Source: CAZNYN01 sp964422205 (GTDB lineage: Bacteria; Synergistota; Synergistia; Synergistales; Synergistaceae). Taken from it: a DNA stretch of 63,486 nt. Location of the stretch: contig CAYRAI010000007.1 in the NCBI GenBank assembly GCA_964422205.1, forward strand, positions 1 through 63,486. The letters are read 5' to 3'. Of the stretch, positions 1 through 8,166 are shown in pieces (the first letter of the stretch is position 1; each line of letters opens with the position of its first letter). The translations under genes were made by a program, and so were the position numbers. The notes beneath the pieces are model-generated. The model did no database searches, was not told where the DNA came from, and saw nothing but the letters and a program-made list of their open reading frames with translations.

Positions 1-70
1 ATATCTCATAATATTGCTGTCACTGAGTTTAAAATATCAGTGCAAAAATTTAGCAGGGGGTAGATGTATA

Positions 71-1336
71 ATGCGATTAACAAAAAGATTCGGAATTTTT
101 GCTATGCTGGCACTATGTGCAATGACAGTATCAAGTACTGCTCTTGCCGCTGACAAAGTTATCAAAATCGGAGTCCTCTTTCCTTTGACCGGTCCCGCCG
201 CAGTATCAGGACAGAACTGTGTCAATTCCGTACTTGCCGCCGCTGATGTGATTAATAAGAAAAACACCGATATTAATGCGCCGCTCGCAGCCCAGGAAGG
301 CATTCTCGGCGGTTATAAGATTGAAATAGTCAAAGCTGACCACCAGGGCAAACCAGATGTTGCAAAATCAGAAGCGGAACGTCTGTACAACCAGGAAAAA
401 GTTTTCGCCGTAATAGGATGCTATAACAGCTCCGCAACAAAACCGGCAAGCGCAGTTGCGGAACGCGCGAAGAAAATTTTTATGTGCGGATGCTCAAGCT
501 CTGCCGCACTGACTGAACGCGGATATAAGTACTTCTTCCGCCATGCTCCGACGGATGCCATAGAGTCAAAGGAATTTGTCGAATATATCGAATACCTTAA
601 CAAGGAGAAAAAGGCCGGAATAAAAACGCTGGGCGTAATATATGAGAACACAGAGTTTGGAAAGCATGCCGCCGAAGAAGCTCATAAGGCAGCCAAAGAA
701 GCCGGACTTAAACTCGTAGCCGATGTGCCATTTAACAACGGAGCAACAAACCTTAACAGCGAAGTGCAAACACTTAAGGCCGCCAATCCAGACGCAGTTT
801 TCGGCGCGGCTCTCGGCGGAGACTACTCACTGTGGGTACGCACAATGAAGCAGGTTAACTGGCTGCCGAAGATATCCCTAAACTACTGCACTGGTTATCA
901 GAACCCCGCAGTCCAGAAAGAACTTGCCGGAGACGGAGACCACTTTATGGGCGGTATGGGCTACTCACCGGAACTAGCAGCTAAGTTTATGCCCGAAGCT
1001 ATAAAGATTGAAAAGAAATTCTACACACCGAGAAGCAAACAGCCGTTTGACAGCGACTCGATACAGGAAGCAGTCATGCTCACAGTTCTGGCGCAGGCTA
1101 TAGAAAAAGCCGGAGCTCTTGACACGGAAAAGGTGGCAAAAATTCTTCGTACAGAAACCTTCCCGTCAGCCATGTCACTGAGCGGAAGCGTAAAGTTCGG
1201 TCCTGACGGACAGAATGTTAAAGCACTCAGCGTTATTACTCAGATAAAAGACCAGAAGTACGGGACAGTATTCCCTCTTAAGTTCAACGACACGAAACCG
1301 GTTCTTCCTATGACACCGTGGAACAAACGCAAGTAA
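71..1336 (+). CDS. livK: Branched-chain amino acid ABC transporter substrate-binding protein
   Basis: Periplasmic ligand-binding protein of a LIV-type (HAAT) importer, 421 residues. The start at 71 is chosen because it follows an AGGGGG ribosome site at 55-60 and gives a clean Sec signal peptide: basic start, hydrophobic stretch, and an ALA/AD cleavage site around residue 27. The mature part begins with the family hallmark IGVLFPLTGPAA and continues as a type I periplasmic-binding fold. It heads a livKHMGF set on one strand; a strong hairpin (1382-1406) after it probably lets it be made in excess over the membrane parts. The exact ligand (leucine-type or another amino acid or amide) cannot be read from sequence. 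Confidence 0.92.
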   Translation: MRLTKRFGIFAMLALCAMTVSSTALAADKVIKIGVLFPLTGPAAVSGQNCVNSVLAAADVINKKNTDINAPLAAQEGILGGYKIEIVKADHQGKPDVAKSEAERLYNQEKVFAVIGCYNSSATKPASAVAERAKKIFMCGCSSSAALTERGYKYFFRHAPTDAIESKEFVEYIEYLNKEKKAGIKTLGVIYENTEFGKHAAEEAHKAAKEAGLKLVADVPFNNGATNLNSEVQTLKAANPDAVFGAALGGDYSLWVRTMKQVNWLPKISLNYCTGYQNPAVQKELAGDGDHFMGGMGYSPELAAKFMPEAIKIEKKFYTPRSKQPFDSDSIQEAVMLTVLAQAIEKAGALDTEKVAKILRTETFPSAMSLSGSVKFGPDGQNVKALSVITQIKDQKYGTVFPLKFNDTKPVLPMTPWNKRK

Positions 1337-1381
1337 CAATATTCTTACAAACAGTTTCCTTTAACTGACGTAAACAAAGAA

Positions 1382-1412
1382 TGCGGGGCTGCACCTTGGC
1401 CCCGCAGTTTTT
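1382..1412 (+). terminator. Intercistronic hairpin between livK and livH
   Basis: Perfect 8-bp stem TGCGGGGC (1382-1389) / GCCCCGCA (1399-1406), followed by GTTTTTA. It lies between the binding-protein gene and the permease genes with no new promoter obvious after it, so partial termination or protection of the livK message is the likely role. Confidence 0.65.
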
Positions 1413-1427
1413 AAAGGAGGTTTTTGC

Positions 1428-2288
1428 TTGAGTAATTTTCTGCAGGTCTTAATCGACGGAATATTAAGCGGGCTGCTCTATGCTCTCGTCGCTGTGGGAC
1501 TGAGTATGATATGGGGCGTAATGGACGTAATTAATTTTGCTCACGGTGAATTCCTCATGGTCGCAATGTATATTTGTTACTGGCTGGGATTCATATTGGG
1601 CATAGATCCGCTCTTTTCCTGGGCGGTTTCCGGTTTCTTTTTGTTTCTCCTCGGATGTTTCACTTACAAAGTCATAATCAAAAACAGTCTTGGAAAAGCT
1701 GCGATGGCACCGCTGCTGGCAACATTTGGACTTTCAATGCTGCTGAAAAATTTCTGCATGAATCGTTTCACACCTAATTTTCGTCTTCTCTCCGGCACGA
1801 TTATGGAAGGCAGGACCTTTACCATTGGAGGAGCTGTAATATCTCTGCCTCAGTTTGTAACGGCAGTCTTTGCCTTAGCTGTAGTGGGCATAGTCTACTG
1901 GCTCATTAAAAAGACGAGACTCGGCTGGGCAATACAGGCCACTTCGATGGACAAAGAAGCCGCCGAGCTTATGGGCATTGACACAGAAAAAATATACCTT
2001 CTGGTCTTTGGTTTAGGGGGAGCATGTGTTGGGATTGCCGGAGGCCTTATGACCTCCTATCTTGCTGTCCACCCCGAAGTCGGAAGCTTATTCAGCCTAA
2101 TCGCTTTTGTGGTTGTCGCATTGGGCGGTTTCGGCAGCATTCCCGGCGCTCTTCTTGCCGCCTTGCTTATAGGTCTTGTGGAATCATTCGCCGGTTTTTA
2201 TATAGCTGCAGTTGTAAAGTATGTAGCTGTCTTCGCAATATATCTTATTGTAATACTTATCAGACCTAAGGGTCTGTTTGGATGGTGA
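1428..2288 (+). CDS. livH: Branched-chain amino acid ABC transporter permease LivH
   Basis: Inner-membrane permease of 286 residues that forms the channel with LivM. It begins at TTG 1428, seven to eight bases after AGGAGG. The N-terminal part has the LivH signature GLLYALVAVGLSMIWGVMDVINFAHGEF, and the C-terminal half contains the EAA-type loop around GIDTEKIYLLVF, then AFVVVALGGFGSIPGALLAA. About eight hydrophobic segments are visible. It overlaps livM by seven bases, which indicates coupled translation. Confidence 0.93.
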   Translation: MSNFLQVLIDGILSGLLYALVAVGLSMIWGVMDVINFAHGEFLMVAMYICYWLGFILGIDPLFSWAVSGFFLFLLGCFTYKVIIKNSLGKAAMAPLLATFGLSMLLKNFCMNRFTPNFRLLSGTIMEGRTFTIGGAVISLPQFVTAVFALAVVGIVYWLIKKTRLGWAIQATSMDKEAAELMGIDTEKIYLLVFGLGGACVGIAGGLMTSYLAVHPEVGSLFSLIAFVVVALGGFGSIPGALLAALLIGLVESFAGFYIAAVVKYVAVFAIYLIVILIRPKGLFGW

Positions 2289-3280
2289 TCGCTATGAACA
2301 TGAAAAAAGGAGATAAGCTCTGGTATCTGTTTATAGCAGCTGCTTTCGCTCTTCCCTTTATTCCGGGAGTAATCGGGGGATCTTTCTTCGGCCATGTAGC
2401 AACAATGATACTTCTATACGCGGCAATGGCTCAGTCTTGGAATATTATCAGCGGATACTGCGGACAGACTTCCTTCGGTCACTCTGTTTTCTTCGGAATA
2501 GGCGCTTACGGTGCGGCTCTGGCAGTCGTTAATTGCGGAAGTCTGCCATGGTACGGAGCTCCTGCAGGAATGCTTGCTGCAGCGGCTGTCTCAGTCATGA
2601 TAAGCTACCCATGCTTTAAACTCAAGGGACACTATTTCGCTATAGCTACTTTTGCCATAGTTGAGATATTCAACAGGCTCTTTATGATATGGGACACGAT
2701 AGGCGGAGCTTTGGGGCTTGACTATCCCATACTGCCGGAAGGCTGGCTGAACTTTTCCTGGTCGGAGTCAAAAAATGGCTACTATCTCGGAGCTCTCGGC
2801 ATCTTCCTGTTGGTTTTCGGAATTGTCCGGTGGATAGAGCATCACAGACTGGGATACTACCTGCGTGCAGTGCGTGAGGGACAGGAAACGGCAGAATCTC
2901 TCGGAGTTAACAGCACTGTTGTAAAACTTACCGCTATGGCGCTTTCTGCCTCTTTGGCCGCTCTCTGCGGATCTTTCTTTGCTCAGTACAACTATCGCGT
3001 CGACCCGCCGATGGTTATGTCTCTTGACATGTCGATGAAATTTGTTCTGATTACAATTCTTGGCGGAGTGGGAACCTTTTGGGGGCCGTTCCTTGGCGCT
3101 CTGGTGCTGATACCTCTTCAGGAATATACCCGTGCATACCTGTCAAACCTTGGTGCAGGTGTGGATCTTATAATATTCGGACTGATAATCATAATTGTTA
3201 TGATTAAACAGCCTCTCGGTATTATGGGAATAATCCGCAGTTTCATAAAAGACAAAAAATCAGCAGAGGAGGTGGAGTAG
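2282..3280 (+). CDS. livM: Branched-chain amino acid ABC transporter permease LivM
   Basis: Second channel subunit, 332 residues, starting inside the end of livH. The QSWNIISGYCGQTSFGHSVF segment is the LivM hallmark, and the C-terminal half contains ILGGVGTFWGPFLGAL, the usual partner-loop region. Multiple membrane spans are visible and a charged tail (KDKKSAEEVE) ends the protein. The start could be ATG 2282 or ATG 2294 (MNMKKGDK); the second has a more typical cytoplasmic N-terminus. It is two bases from livG. Confidence 0.92.
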   Translation: MVIAMNMKKGDKLWYLFIAAAFALPFIPGVIGGSFFGHVATMILLYAAMAQSWNIISGYCGQTSFGHSVFFGIGAYGAALAVVNCGSLPWYGAPAGMLAAAAVSVMISYPCFKLKGHYFAIATFAIVEIFNRLFMIWDTIGGALGLDYPILPEGWLNFSWSESKNGYYLGALGIFLLVFGIVRWIEHHRLGYYLRAVREGQETAESLGVNSTVVKLTAMALSASLAALCGSFFAQYNYRVDPPMVMSLDMSMKFVLITILGGVGTFWGPFLGALVLIPLQEYTRAYLSNLGAGVDLIIFGLIIIIVMIKQPLGIMGIIRSFIKDKKSAEEVE

Positions 3281-3282
3281 TC

Positions 3283-4029
3283 ATGGCTCTGCTTGAAGTC
3301 AAAAATCTAACAATGAAATTCGGCTCTCTGCTTGCAAACAGCGATGTCTCCTTCAATGTTGAAAGAGGTACTATTGCCGGGCTTATCGGCCCGAACGGAG
3401 CTGGCAAGACAACCCTCTTTAACTGTGTTGCGGGGCTTTACAAACCGTCAGGCGGGCAAGTTTTCTTCGACGGAGCTGATGTAACCGGCCTTCCGTCATA
3501 CAAAATGGCAAAAGTCGGTGTCGCAAGAACTTTTCAAGTTGTAAGACCTCTTAAGGAAATGACTGTATTTGAAAATATTCTTGTGGGAGCATATATGCGT
3601 CACAGTGACAGCGGCAAAGCTTATGATATTGCAAAAAGGTGCGCGAAACTCTGTTTTCTGGAAGAGCATAAGGACAGGCTGGCAGGCGGTCTGACAATAG
3701 GAAATAAAAAGCGTCTGGAAGTGGCGCGTGCTCTTGCCACGGAACCGAAACTTCTGTTGCTTGACGAAGCTGTCGCCGGCCTTACTTCAACTGAGGTAAA
3801 GGAGATGGTAGATGTCATTGTAAGCCTTAAAAGCGAAGGAATAACGATATTAATGGTCGAGCACATAATGGAAGCCATAATGCCGATTGCCGACAAAATA
3901 GTGGTGCTTGCAGGAGGCAAGAAAATAGCGGAGGATATTCCTTCTTCCGTTGTTCATGATCAAACCGTCATAACTGCTTACTTTGGCGAAAAATTTGCAA
4001 AACGCCTAAATGAGGCAAAGGGGGCATAA
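3283..4029 (+). CDS. livG: Branched-chain amino acid ABC transporter ATPase LivG
   Basis: Cytoplasmic ATPase, 248 residues. Visible motifs are Walker A (GPNGAGKTT), the LivG-typical RTFQ Q-loop segment (ARTFQVVRPL), a Walker B LLLLDEAVAGL, and the EHIMEAIMPIADKIVVLAGG H-loop. The usual LSGGQ signature is degenerate here (LTIGNKKRLEVARAL), as is common in LivG proteins, which carry LSYGQQRRLEIARAL-like sequences. It is paired with livF two bases downstream. Confidence 0.92.
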   Translation: MALLEVKNLTMKFGSLLANSDVSFNVERGTIAGLIGPNGAGKTTLFNCVAGLYKPSGGQVFFDGADVTGLPSYKMAKVGVARTFQVVRPLKEMTVFENILVGAYMRHSDSGKAYDIAKRCAKLCFLEEHKDRLAGGLTIGNKKRLEVARALATEPKLLLLDEAVAGLTSTEVKEMVDVIVSLKSEGITILMVEHIMEAIMPIADKIVVLAGGKKIAEDIPSSVVHDQTVITAYFGEKFAKRLNEAKGA

Positions 4030-4031
4030 CA

Positions 4032-4742
4032 ATGGCAATGCTTGAAGTCAGAGATATTCACTGTGCCTATGACGGGGTTCCGGTTGTTCACGGAGTATCC
4101 ATAGATGTGGCGGAGGGTGAAATTGTCGCTATTCTTGGCGCCAACGGAGCGGGCAAATCCACAACGATGAGGACTATATCGGGGCTTATGCATCCAACAA
4201 GCGGAACGGTAAAATTTATGGGAGATGATATTACCCATCTTTCCGCATCCCATACAGTTAAAAAGGGACTCTGCTACGTTCCGGAAGGAAGACATCTCTT
4301 TTCAAAGCTCACAGTGAGGGAGAATCTTGAGTTAGGAGCTTTTGCAGTCAAAGACAGGCAGATAATAGACGAAAGGCTCGAAGAGATGTACGATCTCTTT
4401 CCTATCCTAAAAGACAGAACGAATCAGACAGCAGAGACTATGAGCGGCGGTGAGCAGCAGATGTGCGCCATAGCCAGAGGTCTGATGTCGAAGCCTAAAT
4501 TAATAATGTTGGATGAACTTTCTCTCGGACTTCAGCCCAGTCTTGTCGAGAAGGTTTTCGAAACTGTGGTTGAGATAAAAAAGCGCGGCGTTACTATACT
4601 CCTCGTTGAACAGATGGTCCAGGAAGCTCTTGAAATATCAGACAGAGGCTATGTTGTCCAGACCGGTGCGATAGTACATTCCGGCACAGCTCTCGAACTG
4701 CTTAATTCGGACGAGGTGCGCAAAGCGTATATGGGAATGTAG
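4032..4742 (+). CDS. livF: Branched-chain amino acid ABC transporter ATPase LivF
   Basis: Second ATPase of the importer, 236 residues. It carries Walker A (GANGAGKST), a full signature (MSGGEQQMCAIARGL), Walker B (LIMLDELSLGL) and the LVEQMVQEALEISDRGYVVQTG tail typical of LivF. The expected GRHLF segment (VPEGRHLFSKLTV) is present. It closes the liv operon; a weak GCCC/GGGC hairpin just after its stop is the only terminator-like feature before the next leader. Confidence 0.93.
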   Translation: MAMLEVRDIHCAYDGVPVVHGVSIDVAEGEIVAILGANGAGKSTTMRTISGLMHPTSGTVKFMGDDITHLSASHTVKKGLCYVPEGRHLFSKLTVRENLELGAFAVKDRQIIDERLEEMYDLFPILKDRTNQTAETMSGGEQQMCAIARGLMSKPKLIMLDELSLGLQPSLVEKVFETVVEIKKRGVTILLVEQMVQEALEISDRGYVVQTGAIVHSGTALELLNSDEVRKAYMGM

Positions 4743-4888
4743 CCCTTTAAGGGCGAGATTTTCAAAACCTGCGCTGTCATATGTTTTTTGCCCTTGCGTA
4801 TTTTTGTACAAGTGTTAAAATTCTGATAGTAAATAAAACGAGTCGAAAGGTAATTCCTAACGGCGAGTTTTTTAAGCCAAAATTAAAT

Positions 4889-5006
4889 AATCGTGCTGAG
4901 TCGACGATGATTAGTTCGGAGTCAGAAGGCGTCCATATTACGGGATAACCTCTCATAATGTTATCTTATACCCTTCTGCTTATTCAGCCGAAGGGTTTTT
5001 ATTTTT
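4889..5006 (+). promoter_or_regulatory. Candidate riboswitch or attenuator leader of the nitrogenase-like operon
   Basis: Two pairings compete for the same bases. CAGAAGG (4923-4929) can pair with CCTTCTG (4972-4978), enclosing a smaller GATAAC/GTTATC hairpin (4944-4949 / 4960-4965). Alternatively CCCTTC (4971-4976) pairs with GAAGGG (4990-4995), with an inner GC/GC extension, directly before TTTTTATTTTT (4996-5006), forming an intrinsic terminator. A further ATCGT/ACGAT stem (4890-4894 / 4904-4908) lies upstream. This is the architecture of a transcription-terminating riboswitch or protein-controlled attenuator. The ligand is unknown, and I do not recognise the aptamer class. The structures are read by eye, not folded by software. 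Confidence 0.55.
4971..5006 (+). terminator. Rho-independent terminator inside the leader
   Basis: Stem CCCTTC (4971-4976) / GAAGGG (4990-4995) with an inner GC/GC pair, a 7-base loop, and an 11-base T-rich tail. It ends only about 20 bases before the first gene of the operon, so it must be read through or disrupted for expression. Confidence 0.75.
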
Positions 5007-5024
5007 ATTATGGGATGTGAAAAA

Positions 5025-6080
5025 ATGAACAACAGAGAGCGTATTGATTTGCTTGAGAAAAACGGGATTTTACCTGAGTGTGAGCTTCTCTCCCTGATAT
5101 CGGCATATACAGATGAGGACAGACTATATGCGGCAGAGAGGGCGCGTTTTGTCTCAGTATCTGTTTTTGGAAAAAAGATTTATTTCAGAGGTCTTATAGA
5201 GCTTACAAATTATTGCAGAAATGATTGTTACTACTGCGGCATAAGAAAAAGCAACAAATGTGTTACACGATACCGCCTTTCGGAAAGTGACGTAATAGAG
5301 TGCTGCGAATACGGATATTCCATAGGATTTAGGACTTTTGTCCTCCAAGGCGGAGAGGATATGTACTTTACCGATGATATCCTTGTAAAAATGATAACTG
5401 ATATAAAATCAAAGTTCCCAGATTGCGCTTTGACACTTTCTCTGGGCGAAAAGGAAAAAGAGTCTTATGAGAAATATTTCCGCGCCGGCGCGGACAGATA
5501 TCTGCTTCGCCACGAAACAGCAACCGAGGCTCATTATGCAAAGCTGCACCCTGCTGCACTGAGCCTTTCCCACAGGCTGCTCTGTCTTGCCTACCTTAAA
5601 GAGATAGGTTTTCAGACAGGCTGCGGCATTATGGTAGGTTCTCCTTTTCAGACAAGAGAGGACATCGTTCGTGACCTTATATATATGAAGGAACTCAAAC
5701 CAGAGATGATAGGGATGGGCCCATTTATTCCGCATAAGGACACTCCTTTCAGAGATTACAAAGCCGGAACTTCGGAAGATACTCTCTTTCTTCTGAGCAT
5801 AGTCAGACTGATGCATCCAAATGCTCTGATACCGGCAACAACCGCTTTGGGAACTGTAAAGTGCGACGGACGGGAGCAGGGCATACTAGCCGGAGCAAAT
5901 GTCGTCATGCCAAACATATCCCCTTCGGATTTGCGCAAAAATTATTTGCTTTACGACAACAAAATCGGAACATCCGACGATGCTTCCGAAAGCGTGGCAA
6001 GAATGACCAAGTGTGTGAACGACATAGGCTATGAAGTTGTGGTGGACAGAGGGGATTACAAAGAGGGGGGTATTGCGTGA
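5025..6080 (+). CDS. HydE-like radical SAM enzyme of the nitrogenase-like operon
   Basis: Radical SAM protein of 351 residues closely resembling HydE, the [FeFe]-hydrogenase H-cluster maturase. Cysteines C64, C68 and C71 form CX3CX2C (CRNDCYYCG). Further HydE-like landmarks are RYRLSESDV, LQGGEDMYF, SLGEKE, ADRYLLRHETA, MVGSPFQTREDIVRDL, IGMGPFIPHKDTPF and IPATTALGT. The cysteines that bind a second, accessory cluster in some HydE proteins are not seen near the C-terminus. ATG 5025 is preferred over ATG 5010, which lies against the terminator T-run. No hydF, hydG or hydrogenase is in the window, so the role is probably synthesis of a cofactor for the downstream nitrogenase-like proteins; that is inference. 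It overlaps the nifH-like gene. Confidence 0.85.
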   Translation: MNNRERIDLLEKNGILPECELLSLISAYTDEDRLYAAERARFVSVSVFGKKIYFRGLIELTNYCRNDCYYCGIRKSNKCVTRYRLSESDVIECCEYGYSIGFRTFVLQGGEDMYFTDDILVKMITDIKSKFPDCALTLSLGEKEKESYEKYFRAGADRYLLRHETATEAHYAKLHPAALSLSHRLLCLAYLKEIGFQTGCGIMVGSPFQTREDIVRDLIYMKELKPEMIGMGPFIPHKDTPFRDYKAGTSEDTLFLLSIVRLMHPNALIPATTALGTVKCDGREQGILAGANVVMPNISPSDLRKNYLLYDNKIGTSDDASESVARMTKCVNDIGYEVVVDRGDYKEGGIA

Positions 6081-6841
6081 TGATCAAGATTGCTGTGTAT
6101 GGCAAGGGCGGCATAGGCAAATCAACTACTGTTTCTAACTTATCTGTGGCATTTGCCGAAAAGGGACTTAAAGTGATGCAGATAGGGTGCGACCCCAAAG
6201 CGGATTCTACGATAAACCTCCACGGAGGTTTGTATATCCCGACAGTGCTGAGCCTTATCAAAACTAAGGGATCATCCCTGACGCTTGAGGATATGGTCAC
6301 CGAAGGATATAAGGGGGTTCTATGCGTCGAGGCAGGCGGTCCAACTCCGGGGCTGGGCTGTGCCGGGCGCGGAATTATAGCTGCAATGGAAAAACTCAAA
6401 GAGAAGAGAGCTTTTGAAATATATAAGCCAGACGCTGTCATATACGATGTCCTGGGCGATGTTGTGTGCGGAGGTTTTGCAATGCCTATACGCGAAGGCT
6501 ATGCCGAAAAAGTTTTTGTAATAACTTCGGGCGAGAACATGGCTATTCATGCGGCGGCAAATATCGCCGAGGCAGTCAGAAATTTTGAATCTCGGGGCTA
6601 TGCCACTCTCGGCGGCATTATCTTAAACAGAAGAAATGTAAAAAACGAAGAGGAGAAAGTTCTTGAACTTGCGGAGGATTTAAAATCCAAAATAGCAGGC
6701 TCGCTTGACTTCAGCACTTATGTGCAGGATGCCGACGAACTTAGAAAGACTGTTTTGGAAGCCTTTCCGCAGAGTGAGGCTGCTGAGATGTACAGAGTTT
6801 TGGCAGATAATGTGCTTGCTATCTGCGGAGTAAGATTATGA
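6080..6841 (+). CDS. NifH-like ATP-dependent reductase (nitrogenase Fe-protein superfamily)
   Basis: 253 residues, the dimeric [4Fe-4S] electron donor of the nitrogenase/BchL/CfbC superfamily. The P-loop GKGGIGKST is at residues 8-16, the switch segment GCDPKADST at 36-44, and the two cluster cysteines are C94 (GCAGRGI) and C130 (DVLGDVVCGGFAMP). R97 corresponds to the arginine that is ADP-ribosylated in some nitrogenases. The start ATG 6080 overlaps the stop of the HydE-like gene (TGATG) and follows a G-rich ribosome site at 6063-6070. It should deliver electrons to the D/K-like pair downstream, with which it is translationally coupled. Without nifB/E/N it is not a classical nitrogenase component. 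Confidence 0.92.
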   Translation: MIKIAVYGKGGIGKSTTVSNLSVAFAEKGLKVMQIGCDPKADSTINLHGGLYIPTVLSLIKTKGSSLTLEDMVTEGYKGVLCVEAGGPTPGLGCAGRGIIAAMEKLKEKRAFEIYKPDAVIYDVLGDVVCGGFAMPIREGYAEKVFVITSGENMAIHAAANIAEAVRNFESRGYATLGGIILNRRNVKNEEEKVLELAEDLKSKIAGSLDFSTYVQDADELRKTVLEAFPQSEAAEMYRVLADNVLAICGVRL

Positions 6842-8166
6842 TAAATCCGCGGGAAGGCGATATGAGCGGAGCTTCTGTGCCTATGAGCGATGCCTCCTTT
6901 CCCTCTCCGCACAAAAGCGGGCTGGAATACGGAACACCTGCCAGAGGTGTGTGGAATATAGTGCACACGGGGATGTTGATACCTGAAAGCCATCAGATAT
7001 TCGTATGCGCTCAGGGGTGTCTGAGGGGAGTTGTCCTCACGGCAGCCGAGATGAATGCGTCAGACAGATTTTCTACAATAGCTGTATGTGAGAATAACGT
7101 TTTGGAAGGCGACATGGAAGCTCTCATTATTGACGGCACTGAGGACATATTAAAAAAACTTCCTAAAATGCCGAAAGCAGTTCTCATATTTACAAGCTGC
7201 ATACATAAATTTATGGCATGTGACCTTGATTTTGTCTATTCAAAGCTCAGAGAAAAATTTCCATGTGTGGACTTCACAGATTGCTACATGACTCCGATAA
7301 TGAGAAAAACATGGATATCCCCCGACAGCAAGATGAGAAGCCAGCTGTACTCACTTTTGAAACCAGCGGCAAAAGACAAAAAAAGCGTAAATATAATAGG
7401 AAACAACTATCCTACATATGATAGCTCAGATTTTATTACAATGCTGAGAGGCGGAAATTACACTATAAAAGATATATGCGGATGCAAAAGCTACTCGGAA
7501 TATCAAAAAATGGCTCAATCTGCGACAAACATAGTCTACACCCCCGCGGCTCATCCTGCTGCCGAAGCTCTTAAAGAACGCCTCGGACAGGATTACATAT
7601 ACATCCCTTTGAGCTATGGAAGCGGTGAAATTATTGACAGTTTGAAGCTTATGGCGGAGACATTCTCTCTTCATATGCCTGACATAGAAAATATGAAGGC
7701 TAAAGCGGAGGAAAGCATGGCTGAAACTGCGTCACTGCTTAAAGATACTCCCGTGGCTATAGACTATACCGCTACGTCAAGGCCTCTTGGGCTTGCAAGG
7801 CTTCTCTTAAGTTATGGAATAAAAGTCCGCTCCGTCTATGCCGATGTATTTATACAGGAAGAAAAGGAAGATTTTGAGTGGCTGAAGAAAAATCACGGCA
7901 ATCTTAAACTCTATGCGACACTTCACCCCAAAATGGGCATGATATCGCGCACAGAGGCTCTTGAGGAAGACGGCATCATGCTTGCTATAGGACAGAAAGC
8001 GGCGTACTTTACAGGCACAAGCCATTTCGTAAATATTTTGGAGGGCGGAGGCCTTTACGGGTTTGACGGAATTTGCAAAATATCCGAAATGATTCGTGAC
8101 GCTTATCTGAATGAAAAGGATACAAAATCAATAATTCAGGTTAAGGGATGGGGGTGCTGCTCTTGA
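6838..8166 (+). CDS. NifD-like nitrogenase component 1 family protein
   Basis: 442 residues, oxidoreductase/nitrogenase component 1 family. The N-terminal region has cysteines C57 and C61 (VCAQGCLRG), C84, C121 (FTSCIHKF), C128, C143 and C149. Candidates for a bridging Fe-S cluster are C57 or C61, C84 and C121, by position relative to NifD/BchN, though this needs alignment. The tail ends in an unusual GWGCCS. It starts with an ATGA overlap on the nifH-like gene. The substrate is unknown; it is neither a recognisable NifD (no FeMo-co histidine context seen) nor an obvious BchN or CfbD. It probably forms a heteromer with the next gene product. Confidence 0.8.
   Translation: MINPREGDMSGASVPMSDASFPSPHKSGLEYGTPARGVWNIVHTGMLIPESHQIFVCAQGCLRGVVLTAAEMNASDRFSTIAVCENNVLEGDMEALIIDGTEDILKKLPKMPKAVLIFTSCIHKFMACDLDFVYSKLREKFPCVDFTDCYMTPIMRKTWISPDSKMRSQLYSLLKPAAKDKKSVNIIGNNYPTYDSSDFITMLRGGNYTIKDICGCKSYSEYQKMAQSATNIVYTPAAHPAAEALKERLGQDYIYIPLSYGSGEIIDSLKLMAETFSLHMPDIENMKAKAEESMAETASLLKDTPVAIDYTATSRPLGLARLLLSYGIKVRSVYADVFIQEEKEDFEWLKKNHGNLKLYATLHPKMGMISRTEALEEDGIMLAIGQKAAYFTGTSHFVNILEGGGLYGFDGICKISEMIRDAYLNEKDTKSIIQVKGWGCCS

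Noticed and set aside
4841..4950. Cobalamin riboswitch
   Set aside because: A short stretch (GAGTCAGAAGGCGTCC) vaguely resembles a B12 box, but the other conserved core segments are not found.
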